Below, one piece after another: positions 1-7,278 of a DNA stretch of 22,405 nt (its first letter is position 1; each line of letters opens with the position of its first letter). Location: positions 1 to 22,405 of the IMG/VR virus record IMGVR_UViG_3300017697_000111; one strand, given 5' to 3'. The notes below the pieces were generated by a model that saw only the letters and a program-made list of their open reading frames with translations, ran no database searches and was not told where the DNA came from. Source of the DNA: a virus. The position numbers were made by a program, and so were the translations under genes.

Positions 1-2072
1 GTAATGAAGTTGATTGATCGTGCTGGTTTAATATAGATATCTGCAATAAACTCGTTTCGGTCAATGACTTCGCCTGTGTTGTTTGTGCCATCAGCAACAA
101 CTTGGAAATCAGTAATACCTCTACGACCCTGCACATCCCGCAAGAAGGGTTCAACCAAGTTACGGAACTGGGCCCGTGTAAACTCATCGTTGAACTCAAA
201 GAGTTGGAACTTAGCAGCGGTGGCAATTGCTTTTTCCAGAACCAAGAACAATCTACGCACGTTAATGCGGTCAAATGCACTAGGTTTGGCAAGAGCAGTT
301 TTGTCTCCAAAGAGAACCACACCTTGGCCTGGGAAGTCAACTACTGGGTTGATCCGAGCCTTGTAGAGAATATCTCTTTCTGCCTGTTGTGGATTGTATG
401 CAAGTTTAATTGCACCACGAATGTTACCACGGTTATAACCACCCGGCGAGAACCACGGGTCAGCAACTCTGTCTGTGTTTGCACAAAGACCAGCAATGTC
501 ACCATTGAGCGGTACATAACGGAATACATCATTATACTTGTCATACATGTATTTGTAACCACTGTCATACACCACATAAGAGGATGACGGTAGAGTGTCA
601 AAACAATTTTTAACATTTGTTGTTTGTGTGTTTGAACTTTGAACGTTCACAACCGCCTGACGAGCAGGGGAAACAAATGCTACAAGGTCTTTGCGAAGTT
701 CTGCAAGATCGGTGAGCATTGTACCATGAGTATCAAACTCATCACCGGCCACACCAAATGAACTTCCTGTTATTGTAACAGAAGGTCCACCAAGAACAAA
801 GTTAATGTCATGAAGTTCAACATTTGCAAAGAGATCATAAGCAGTTCTCTTTTCACCAGCTGTCACAGCATAATCATCTGTTCCACCTGTAAGAGTGTCA
901 TATGTTGGTGTATTCACCGCTGTAAATGAACCAGCATCTGTGTTCAAAATGATGTTGTCTCCATCTGTTTCATCAACAACATTGTCACCTTCGTTTGATC
1001 CAGTTGAATCGGTTCCGTTCAAGATAACAGCATTTGATGCATCAAGGTCTGTTCCCCAGTTAGTACCGGCTCCAAGATGATCCATCCAGTAAATGAAAGC
1101 TGACTGAACATAAATTATTTCAGCATAGTAATTTGTTCCACCTTGTGCAGTTTTTGCATTTGGGTTCTTGGACAGTGCTGAATATGTTTCTAAAACTGCA
1201 AGTGTCCGTTGACCAGCAACGGGCTCTGCGAAACCAGAAATTTTACCTGTTGTATCATATACAACAACGTGCATTTCATCAGCTGTTCCCCGACTTTCTT
1301 GGGTTGTCCAATCAGACGTTCCTGGCGCAGAATCAAAGAGATCGTAGAACTTCCAACGTCTGCGAATGAAGGAATTGTCTGCAAGCGAAGCAGCAAGTCC
1401 TGACCCACTTACATTATCTAACTCACGAATCGTGATAGTATTTGCAGAAGTGTCACGAGCAGTTACTTCATATTCTTTACCAGCATGTCCTGTAGCTGGT
1501 GTTCCGAAACCACTATCGGTGAAGAATGATAGGATATCTCCAACGTTAATCGCATTATCTGCAAGATCAACATCGTCAACCGTGATTGAAGTAGCGCCAC
1601 TTGAAGCCGCCGCAGCAACTTGGTTTGCACCTGTGATATTTTGAGAGAATGCAGTAGCTGTTGCACAAACTGAAACGGCGACACTATTACCGTGTTCACC
1701 GGCTGTTCGTGCGGCCCAAGGACCAACACTACCTTGACCATCTCTGAAAGAGTTGGTGTAGTGATCTGCATCTCTAATTAAAAGTCCAAGGTTTGAAGCA
1801 GCGTTCAAAACGGCGGACTCACAACGCACCACCTTGAGTGCATTAGAATACTGCAAAAAGTTTGCAGCAGTGAAAAAATATTCAAAGTTACTTGAATTTG
1901 GTTTACCAAAGATAGAAACCAGTTCTGCTTCCGAACTAATATTTGTAACTGAAGCAACTGGGCCCTTTTCAAACGGACCCGCAACAGCACCTATGTTAGT
2001 TTGAAGAGCAGGAACAATATTCGTTAAGTCGATTTCTCTTACATGTACGCCTGGCGACACTAAAAAACCCAT
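1..2072 (-). CDS. 18: Tail sheath protein gp18 (T4-like), C-terminus cut by window edge
   Basis: Contractile tail sheath subunit that polymerises around the tail tube and drives DNA injection. The frame is open from an ATG at 2072 to the left edge, at least 690 codons, slightly longer than T4 gp18 (about 660). The N-terminus MGFLVSPGVHVREIDLTNIV is typical of sheath proteins. The visible end reads KPARSINFI, which matches the C-terminal strand of T4 gp18 that interlocks neighbouring subunits, so only a few codons are missing. The middle (about residues 150-450) is Ser/Thr/Asp-rich and resembles the variable outer domains of the family. A strong ribosome binding site, AAGGAG, lies 8 bases before the ATG. 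A minus-strand TATAAATA is placed to start an mRNA about 60 bases upstream. Identity is secure from both termini and from its place after gp17. Confidence 0.95.
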   Translation of the reverse strand, partial: MGFLVSPGVHVREIDLTNIVPALQTNIGAVAGPFEKGPVASVTNISSEAELVSIFGKPNSSNFEYFFTAANFLQYSNALKVVRCESAVLNAASNLGLLIRDADHYTNSFRDGQGSVGPWAARTAGEHGNSVAVSVCATATAFSQNITGANQVAAAASSGATSITVDDVDLADNAINVGDILSFFTDSGFGTPATGHAGKEYEVTARDTSANTITIRELDNVSGSGLAASLADNSFIRRRWKFYDLFDSAPGTSDWTTQESRGTADEMHVVVYDTTGKISGFAEPVAGQRTLAVLETYSALSKNPNAKTAQGGTNYYAEIIYVQSAFIYWMDHLGAGTNWGTDLDASNAVILNGTDSTGSNEGDNVVDETDGDNIILNTDAGSFTAVNTPTYDTLTGGTDDYAVTAGEKRTAYDLFANVELHDINFVLGGPSVTITGSSFGVAGDEFDTHGTMLTDLAELRKDLVAFVSPARQAVVNVQSSNTQTTNVKNCFDTLPSSSYVVYDSGYKYMYDKYNDVFRYVPLNGDIAGLCANTDRVADPWFSPGGYNRGNIRGAIKLAYNPQQAERDILYKARINPVVDFPGQGVVLFGDKTALAKPSAFDRINVRRLFLVLEKAIATAAKFQLFEFNDEFTRAQFRNLVEPFLRDVQGRRGITDFQVVADGTNNTGEVIDRNEFIADIYIKPARSINFI

Positions 2073-2078
2073 TTTCCT

Positions 2079-2087
2079 TACTCCTTT
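2079..2087 (-). promoter_or_regulatory. Ribosome binding site of the sheath gene
   Basis: The minus strand reads AAGGAGTAAGGAAA directly before the ATG at 2072. The AAGGAG core (2087-2082) is a near-consensus Shine-Dalgarno at 8-base spacing. It supports the chosen start and high expression, as expected for a sheath subunit. Confidence 0.8.
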
Positions 2088-2091
2088 TTCT

Positions 2092-2117
2092 GTAGAGAAT
2101 TCACTCTACGTTAGAGT
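2092..2117 (-). other. Two mutually exclusive hairpins in the sheath mRNA leader
   Basis: Three complementary arms lie in the leader: positions 2117-2112 (ACTCTA), 2109-2103 (TAGAGT core) and 2097-2092 (CTCTAC). The middle arm can pair with the first (6 bp, 3-base loop) or with the last (6 bp, 6-base loop), but not with both. The second hairpin ends a few bases before the Shine-Dalgarno. This could stabilise the mRNA or tune translation, but the stems are short and no function is shown. Confidence 0.35.
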
Positions 2118-2136
2118 TTATTCTTTTCATTGCAAT

Positions 2137-2144
2137 TATTTATA
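2137..2144 (-). promoter_or_regulatory. T4-type late promoter for tail sheath gene
   Basis: The plus strand TATTTATA is TATAAATA on the minus strand, the exact T4 late-promoter -10 element recognised by gp55-type sigma. Using T4 spacing, transcription would start near 2131 and give a leader of about 59 bases before the sheath ATG. The motif alone is expected a few times by chance in DNA this AT-rich. The intergenic position and orientation make this one credible. Confidence 0.75.
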
Positions 2145-2187
2145 AAAAACAGATTCCTAAAACACTCTTTTTATATGTTAGAATTCT

Positions 2188-2195
2188 TATAAATA
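2188..2195 (+). promoter_or_regulatory. T4-type late promoter for the plus-strand HNH-like gene
   Basis: An exact TATAAATA lies on the plus strand, five bases upstream of the ATG at 2201. With T4 spacing (element at -13 to -6), the predicted start falls on the A of that ATG, so the mRNA would be leaderless. It is divergent from the sheath promoter about 45 bp away. Confidence 0.55.
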
Positions 2196-2200
2196 AACAC

Positions 2201-2500
2201 ATGAATGAGCATTACGAAAAATATAAAGAAACGATCAAAAGCGTATCCAAAAGAAATTACCGTCAACGTCTTGTGTGGCTAAACGAATACCTTGCTGAAA
2301 AGTCATGTTCTCATTGTGGAGAAAGTGAGACAGTATGTCTGAAATTTTACCCTCACCACAATAAAATTAGAAAATTGACTCAACGCAAAGGTATGAATGA
2401 CGAAAGCCGCAAAGAAGCATTAGACTTAATCAAAGAATCTTCTATCGTTTGTTCAAATTGTTTCATCAAACTAGACCATGATCTTATAGAATTTATATAG
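2201..2500 (+). CDS. Small HNH-like zinc-binding protein
   Basis: A 99-residue protein and the only plus-strand gene in the window. It has two zinc-knuckle-like pairs, CSHCG (Cys36, Cys39) and CSNC (Cys84, Cys87), a central His pair in YPHHNK (His52, His53), and Asn86 and His93 near the end. This order is that of small phage HNH endonucleases (CxxCG, then HH, then CxNC with a following His). However, the usual DFHH and NCHRKxH signatures are degenerate, so it may be an active nickase, a weak one or only a DNA-binding zinc protein. The N-terminal 35 residues are basic and helical. It lies between the terminase and sheath genes and ends 4 bases from the convergent gp17 stop. It has no Shine-Dalgarno but a late promoter abuts it. 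HNH proteins next to large terminase genes are known helpers of packaging in other phages; that link is inference here. Confidence 0.65.
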   Translation: MNEHYEKYKETIKSVSKRNYRQRLVWLNEYLAEKSCSHCGESETVCLKFYPHHNKIRKLTQRKGMNDESRKEALDLIKESSIVCSNCFIKLDHDLIEFI

Positions 2501-2504
2501 GAAT

Positions 2505-4145
2505 CTACCAATCTGTACTATTGTCTCGTACTACAGGATTCCATTTTGTTCCATAATCATCCACCATATTACCAATATTTTCTTCCTCAAGGCCATCAAG
2601 GATAAATCCAAATGGTGCCATGTCCTGATCTAACATGTCCTGTTGTTCTTTCATCATAGTTGCACGAATATCTTGATCTGACAGTTCTTTGAAATATTGT
2701 TGATCTGTGGCCCAGGCAAACATAAACAGACATGCTACCAAGTCATCATTGCATCCTTCGTCAGCCTCAAACGATTGTCCTTTGACAATAAATGTGGATA
2801 GTTCTGTGATAATCTCCAAATCTTCTACGATTAGTTTATTATCTTCAACCATCTGTTTTAGATTAGAACAACCGATACGTTTGACAGCTTTAGTGGTTCT
2901 TACCCCCAACTGCGCTCGGCCACCAGAGAACCCACCTCCAAGGACTTGTCCGGCCCGTCCACGCATAGAAGCCATAATTAGGTTGTCATACTCCAAGTCA
3001 AACTGTAAAGCATTAGCAACCTGTTCTCCAATGTCATTAACCTCTACCATAACAAATGCTTGGTTATATGCTCTTGCAACATCGTATATCTTAGCGGGAA
3101 AAAGAAGGGGTTTAATCTCATTGTCTCTAAACTTTGCGACAATCTTGTATGGAATTTCTGTCACATCAACCACTACAAATGCTGAATAATCGTTTTGTGT
3201 GCCTCTAGAAACGTCAGCAGTTAGGAAATATGTGTGTCCATCTTCGGGTGATTCATGCATATCAAGACCAGCACTAGACTTTTTAGGGGCCCTATATGCC
3301 ATCTGTCTCAACTTGCCCGGCGTAATTAGTGTATCAATTGATCCTAAGAATTCACATTCAAATTCTGTATTAAACTGAGCTTCAGATGTATTTTTAATTG
3401 TTTGTTGTTTCCATGCCTCATCACGGCCGGGAACCTCACTCCAATGCACCTCAATTGGAATGTATTCGTTTCTTCCTTCCTCTGCATCTGTCCACAACTT
3501 ATAGAACATATTCATACCGTGTGGAGTTGAAACAATCATCACTTTAGTTGTTTTACCAGAACTGATTGTTGGATAAACTGAACTAAAGAACTGCTCTGCA
3601 ACGTTTGCTGGGACGTAGGCAAACTCATCCAGAAAGATAATGTTGTAAGAACCACCACGAACAGCGCTTGCAGAAGTAGAAGATGCCAGTATTTTACTAC
3701 CATTTTCCAACTCCAGACTGCCCTTGTTCCAAGACATAACGCCTTGTTGTAACCACTTCGGCAAATGCTCATATGCGAGTTGAAGCCTACCTAACAAATC
3801 CCTTGCAGTAGCAGCTTTGTTTGCAAGGATTGCCACATTCACACTTGGATTAAATAAAACATAATGAAGAAGATATGCAATGATCGTAGTTGATTTACCA
3901 GACTGTCTGGGTAGTTTGCATATCGTAAATCGGTTGTTATGAAACGTCCCTACCATCTCTTTTTGGAAGTCATAGAGCTTGAACGGCACCAGACCTTCAT
4001 CAAGAGAAACAATCATAATGTAGTTTTCTACAAAATATTGTGGATCATCCATACACCTCTTATACTCTTGAAGTTCCTCTTTTGTCCATTCTTGTTGAAC
4101 ATTGGCTTTCTTGAGGTTTGGATTTCCTAGATAATTCTGTTCCAT
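2505..4145 (-). CDS. 17: Terminase large subunit gp17 (T4-like)
   Basis: ATPase-nuclease motor that cuts concatemeric DNA and pumps it through the portal. It has 546 residues. The N-terminal ATPase domain carries Walker A RQSGKST (80-86), Walker B IIFLDEF with Asp173-Glu174, and the coupling motif STPHG (206-210). The C-terminal RNase H-fold nuclease has TADVSRG with Asp311, an acidic EVND (Glu368) and CNDDL with Asp467/Asp468. Residues 5-60 align by eye with T4 gp17 from YMGLPNLKRAN onward, so the protein lacks only the long T4 N-terminal extension. The ATG at 4145 follows the cupin stop by 8 bases with no visible Shine-Dalgarno, so translation probably relies on coupling or an AU-rich start. 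It is separated from gp16 by two accessory genes, unlike T4, where genes 16 and 17 are adjacent. Confidence 0.97.
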   Translation of the reverse strand: MEQNYLGNPNLKKANVQQEWTKEELQEYKRCMDDPQYFVENYIMIVSLDEGLVPFKLYDFQKEMVGTFHNNRFTICKLPRQSGKSTTIIAYLLHYVLFNPSVNVAILANKAATARDLLGRLQLAYEHLPKWLQQGVMSWNKGSLELENGSKILASSTSASAVRGGSYNIIFLDEFAYVPANVAEQFFSSVYPTISSGKTTKVMIVSTPHGMNMFYKLWTDAEEGRNEYIPIEVHWSEVPGRDEAWKQQTIKNTSEAQFNTEFECEFLGSIDTLITPGKLRQMAYRAPKKSSAGLDMHESPEDGHTYFLTADVSRGTQNDYSAFVVVDVTEIPYKIVAKFRDNEIKPLLFPAKIYDVARAYNQAFVMVEVNDIGEQVANALQFDLEYDNLIMASMRGRAGQVLGGGFSGGRAQLGVRTTKAVKRIGCSNLKQMVEDNKLIVEDLEIITELSTFIVKGQSFEADEGCNDDLVACLFMFAWATDQQYFKELSDQDIRATMMKEQQDMLDQDMAPFGFILDGLEEENIGNMVDDYGTKWNPVVRDNSTDW

Positions 4146-4153
4146 AATATTAT

Positions 4154-4786
4154 TTAGGTTAAATGTGTTCCATTAAACATAGGATGATTTTTTTCCATTG
4201 CTCCTACTGAACTGTAAATATGTAAAGGACTACACAACAAAGATTCTTCTTCTGTTACAAAATGATGAGGACACATTTTTTCTAAGATTAGAACATCTCC
4301 TTTTGTAATACTAATTTCTTTTTGGTCTTTACCGAGCCCATGTATACAAATTCCAGAACCATCCAATATATAGACTACTCTTACAGTCGAGTGTATATGC
4401 TCTTCCTGTTCTGAACTGCCAGCTGGCATATGTAACAATTGCATGGTAGGATCACCTAGGCGCACTGGAGGCAGTAAAGATTCGGTTGAGCACCCATTGA
4501 TATACGGTAGGTTTGTTCCCATAATTTGTACACTTCTATCAGCCGGAGCATATCCCCTTATGATAACACATAACTTATCACTATTTACCACACCATGACC
4601 TCTCTTAGTGTGTCCTGACCATCGGCCATTCATAAAACGGTAATACCATGCACTGTCACCAACTTCTACATCAACAACTTGTTCTCCGTAATAGACAGTA
4701 TAACTATACAAATCATCGTAACTATCCCAACTGATACCGCTTCCAATTACATTATCGTCCGAATGCTTATTTAAAATTTTAGGCAT
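4154..4786 (-). CDS. Cupin-domain protein
   Basis: A 210-residue protein. The C-terminal half (about 115-195) is a single cupin barrel. Motif 1 is seen as HMPAGSSEQEEHIHS with His130 and His132, followed by YILDGSG. Motif 2 is KGDVLILEKMCPHHF with His174 or His175. These His residues would form the metal site. The N-terminal 110 residues have no motif I recognise and contain several Gly/Tyr-rich strands that may form a second, degenerate barrel. It starts with ATG 3 bases after the PP-loop gene stops, so the two are probably co-translated and functionally linked. A dioxygenase, isomerase or sugar- or ligand-binding role is possible; the substrate cannot be inferred. Confidence 0.7.
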   Translation of the reverse strand: MPKILNKHSDDNVIGSGISWDSYDDLYSYTVYYGEQVVDVEVGDSAWYYRFMNGRWSGHTKRGHGVVNSDKLCVIIRGYAPADRSVQIMGTNLPYINGCSTESLLPPVRLGDPTMQLLHMPAGSSEQEEHIHSTVRVVYILDGSGICIHGLGKDQKEISITKGDVLILEKMCPHHFVTEEESLLCSPLHIYSSVGAMEKNHPMFNGTHLT

Positions 4787-4789
4787 AAT

Positions 4790-5920
4790 TTATTTTCCAA
4801 TCACATTATTGTCCATCATAATATCGTTGTAGATTTCATCTGGTACTTTTTCGTTTCTTTGCCAAAACCTACCATCATCTAACACAAGTTTTAATTGACT
4901 AGGATTATCTCTTCTTTTTTGTCGATGTTCATAATCATACTTACCTTCAACTGCCCCTGCCAAAACCTTAATTAGTGATGGTTCTTTTGTCTTATTTTTT
5001 CTGTAAGTTTCGTCTTTAATGTACTTGTTTATGTACTCTTTAGCTGGTTGTTTATATGACTCCCAAGTGCCTCCATGTTTTACATCATGGTTGACTATTG
5101 ACCATTTTTGAAAATCCTCTGTGTTAAAAAAACTTATTGTAGATTTCCACTCTGATGTACCACTAAATGTAAAAATCATACGACTATCCACATCTTGCCA
5201 CTTAAAACAAAAATTACACCACCAAAATAAATCAAATATTGTTTTTATTTCAAATGGACAATAGTCCACATGTTCAAACAGCAATTCAGCTAATTGAGCT
5301 CTCTTATATTCATAAGTTTCTTGTGTGTCTTTAGGAACATCTGATTTTGCGGCAAATAACTGTCCATTAGGCCAAGTAAGAATAGTTTCCCAATCATCTG
5401 CATGTTTATCTAAGTTTGCATGTAGAGCATCACTACCAAAACACTGATCTCCACATTCTCCAGTTATTTTGATAATGTCATGATTCTCAAATAAAGTATC
5501 ACTCAATATTTCTTTATGTGAAAGAGGATTGTTTTTATCCTTTACCATTTTCTCCCACATTAGAGGAAACTCATCTATAGAATCTTGGGTATATCGAATA
5601 TTCAATACATCTGAATCAGACTTGGTTTCCAGTAAAGCAATCAAGGCTCCACTGCTATCAATACCGCCACTCCAAAATAGTTCTATGGGGTTTCCTAATT
5701 TCCATAGTTCTTTGGCTGCATCCATGCAACACTCTTCCCAAGATTTATTAAATTTTACAACCTTTGGAATAGGGTCATATGTCATGTCAAATGGATTAAA
5801 ATTACCAGTTCTGTCTACAGGCATATATGCCTGTACCAATTGTCCTGTTTGAATGACAGAAGGGGTTATGTTGAGGTTGTCTAATTCAAAAATATCGGGT
5901 CTAAAATATTTCACCTTCAC
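4790..5920 (-). CDS. Asparagine-synthetase-like PP-loop ATPase
   Basis: A 376-residue adenine nucleotide alpha-hydrolase. The PP-loop SGGIDSS (84-90), preceded by the strand IELFW, binds ATP. TGECGDQCFGSD (153-164) is equivalent to the SGEGGDE-FGGY motif of asparagine synthetase synthase domains. These enzymes adenylate a carboxylate and replace AMP with an amine. The N-terminal glutamine amidotransferase domain of AsnB is absent: no Cys2, and only about 80 unrelated residues precede the PP-loop. Ammonia, an amine or another nucleophile may therefore be used. The start is a GTG at 5920 with AAGGA 8 bases upstream, overlapping the end region of gp16 (stop at 5922). With the cupin it interrupts the terminase pair. 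The product could be an amide in a tailoring pathway, but the substrate is unknown. Confidence 0.75.
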   Translation of the reverse strand: MKVKYFRPDIFELDNLNITPSVIQTGQLVQAYMPVDRTGNFNPFDMTYDPIPKVVKFNKSWEECCMDAAKELWKLGNPIELFWSGGIDSSGALIALLETKSDSDVLNIRYTQDSIDEFPLMWEKMVKDKNNPLSHKEILSDTLFENHDIIKITGECGDQCFGSDALHANLDKHADDWETILTWPNGQLFAAKSDVPKDTQETYEYKRAQLAELLFEHVDYCPFEIKTIFDLFWWCNFCFKWQDVDSRMIFTFSGTSEWKSTISFFNTEDFQKWSIVNHDVKHGGTWESYKQPAKEYINKYIKDETYRKNKTKEPSLIKVLAGAVEGKYDYEHRQKRRDNPSQLKLVLDDGRFWQRNEKVPDEIYNDIMMDNNVIGK

Positions 5921-5921
5921 T

Positions 5922-6326
5922 TTACTTATCCTTTAACATTTTCTGCAATTCAGCAGTACTCCCAACAAACAATGCGTTTGTAACATTTTTAGGTGCAGTG
6001 TTGGGCACCTCTTTTAACTTCCTCATTTTCTCTTGCAAGTCACCAAGTTTTTCAGTAACCTCAGCCACTTGTTTAATAAGGTTTCCGGCAACTTCGTATG
6101 CTCGTGGATGGTCCGATTCTTTGGCGAGTTCCAGAATGCCTTCCACTGCATTCGTTCCTTTTTCGACCAAATTGTAGAATTGTTGTCGTTGGTATTCATA
6201 ATCTCTCTCCACATGTTCATTCGCATCACCCCAATCTTCTTGAGATAAGGGTGATACTTCTTGTTTAATAATTTTTTTAGGAAGACTTTCTACCACACCT
6301 AAAGCTTTATCAATTTCATCACTCAT
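5922..6326 (-). CDS. 16: Terminase small subunit gp16 (T4-like)
   Basis: A 134-residue DNA-recognition subunit of the packaging terminase, which regulates gp17. It is almost wholly helical. The central segment around EGILELAKESDHPRAYEVA matches the conserved core of T4-like gp16, which forms the ring-assembling coiled coil. The C-terminal NALFVGSTAELQKML corresponds to NATVFMGSPTELM in T4. A GTG two codons upstream (6332) could also start it, but ATG 6326 has AGAGG about 9 bases before it and begins MSDEID. It overlaps the stop of the SPASM-like gene by 8 bases, consistent with translational coupling. It is followed by the PP-loop gene rather than gp17. Confidence 0.9.
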   Translation of the reverse strand: MSDEIDKALGVVESLPKKIIKQEVSPLSQEDWGDANEHVERDYEYQRQQFYNLVEKGTNAVEGILELAKESDHPRAYEVAGNLIKQVAEVTEKLGDLQEKMRKLKEVPNTAPKNVTNALFVGSTAELQKMLKDK

Positions 6327-6594
6327 CGTCACAATACCTCTTACATATACTAGGAGCTTGTTCTGGTCTATTTATTAGTGTATCAAACCAAGTTTGCCAT
6401 TCTTCCCCCTCGACAATATCCTCAATCCTTTCTACATTACTAACTTTCATACTGTCCTTATAGAATCGAGATATCTCTTTTTCTTCTTCTTCAGAACGAG
6501 TTCTTTGTAAACCACAGCATGGTAGCAGATGACCTGTGGCACAAAAAAATACATCGTTTCCATTTTCTCTAAGACAACGGGGATTAAGTGTCAT
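6319..6594 (-). CDS. SPASM-like cysteine-rich partner of radical SAM protein (copy 1)
   Basis: A 91-residue protein shaped like a stand-alone SPASM/twitch auxiliary iron-sulfur domain. Cysteines are at 7, 18, 26, 27, 84 and 88 in the arrangement C..C-ATGHLLPCC...ICKRYC. SPASM domains normally sit at the C-terminus of radical SAM enzymes and hold auxiliary 4Fe-4S clusters. Here the domain is a separate gene whose ATG overlaps the TGA of the radical SAM gene (ATGA at 6591-6594), so the two proteins are probably made together and form one enzyme. It is clearly related to the protein at 14485-14805: same AxGxLLPCC core, same IED(I/V) segment before a Trp, and same C-terminal CxxYC. The substrate is unknown. 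Confidence 0.75.
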   Translation of the reverse strand: MTLNPRCLRENGNDVFFCATGHLLPCCGLQRTRSEEEEKEISRFYKDSMKVSNVERIEDIVEGEEWQTWFDTLINRPEQAPSICKRYCDDE

Positions 6595-7277
6595 TCTTTA
6601 TTATCGTTGATGAGGCTGTCGCTCATCGGAGATACGATCCCTCTGCCCATGACATACACAGCACGGGGTTCAAATAAAAGTTTATCCCACATCTCATCTT
6701 TCCACTCACCATATCTATACAACTCACCCCACCTACTTGACATTACTGGTTTAAATTTTATTCCATTATGTTTTGCCAACTCTCTTGCCTCGGCAATATC
6801 ATTTTGATTATATTTAAATACAATATATTTCCATACAGGAGTTAACCCATAGTTTAATGCAAGTTTCATCATATCAAACAAATGTTCACCGTCTTGGTTT
6901 ATCCTATACTTATGACTGTCCTTGGGAAGTCCATCAATTCCAAAAATCCACTTTGCATTTACGTTAGCCTTAAATGCTTCTGTGTACCTAGTTGAAGATT
7001 TGTGGGATGCAGCAGTGTGCAATACAGTCTTTTTATTTTTTTCATAAGTTAGTTTAAGAAAGTCTATTAAATTTGTAGCAAAAATAGGATCAGAAATGTT
7101 TCCTATAAGATGTATGCTATCATAATATTCCACAACCTTTTCAAAGTCAGATACCGACATATCACCACCTAAAAATGGTAAATTATTTGTCAGTAAATAT
7201 TTTCTTTCACATTTAGGGCATTCTAGGTTGCATCTAATAGATGTTTCTAGATTGATAGACTTACGTTGATCATACAC
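6591..7277 (-). CDS. Radical SAM core protein (split enzyme, copy 1)
   Basis: A 228-residue radical SAM domain that would reductively cleave S-adenosylmethionine to make a 5'-deoxyadenosyl radical. The CxxxCxxC cluster motif is CNLECPKC (Cys16, Cys20, Cys23) right after the start. The later motif FGIDGLPKDSHKYRINQDG is shared with its paralogue at 14786-15373. The frame stays open upstream to 7463, but that part is the antisense-phase shadow of gp15. The paralogue begins at the same point (ILDRKSINLD versus VYDQRKSINLE), so I place the start at the GTG at 7277, with AAGGAG 12 bases upstream and 1 base after the gp15 stop. No SPASM domain is fused; it follows as a separate overlapping gene. 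It is inserted between gp15 and gp16, a place where T4 has no such gene. Confidence 0.85.
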   Translation of the reverse strand: MYDQRKSINLETSIRCNLECPKCERKYLLTNNLPFLGGDMSVSDFEKVVEYYDSIHLIGNISDPIFATNLIDFLKLTYEKNKKTVLHTAASHKSSTRYTEAFKANVNAKWIFGIDGLPKDSHKYRINQDGEHLFDMMKLALNYGLTPVWKYIVFKYNQNDIAEARELAKHNGIKFKPVMSSRWGELYRYGEWKDEMWDKLLFEPRAVYVMGRGIVSPMSDSLINDNKE

Positions 7278-7278
7278 A

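Noticed and set aside
102-587. 161-residue plus-strand frame (and other plus-strand frames across 64-1644)
   Set aside because: These lie antisense to the sheath gene, whose continuous minus-strand frame has clear gp18 homology at both ends. Their translations are Ser/Thr/Cys-rich and lack any domain.
2496-2510. Possible terminator between the convergent HNH-like gene and gp17
   Set aside because: Only 4 bases separate the two stops and no stem followed by a T-run is visible.
2707-3189. 160-residue plus-strand frame
   Set aside because: It is antisense to the nuclease domain of gp17. The opposite strand carries the invariant catalytic motifs, so this is a shadow.
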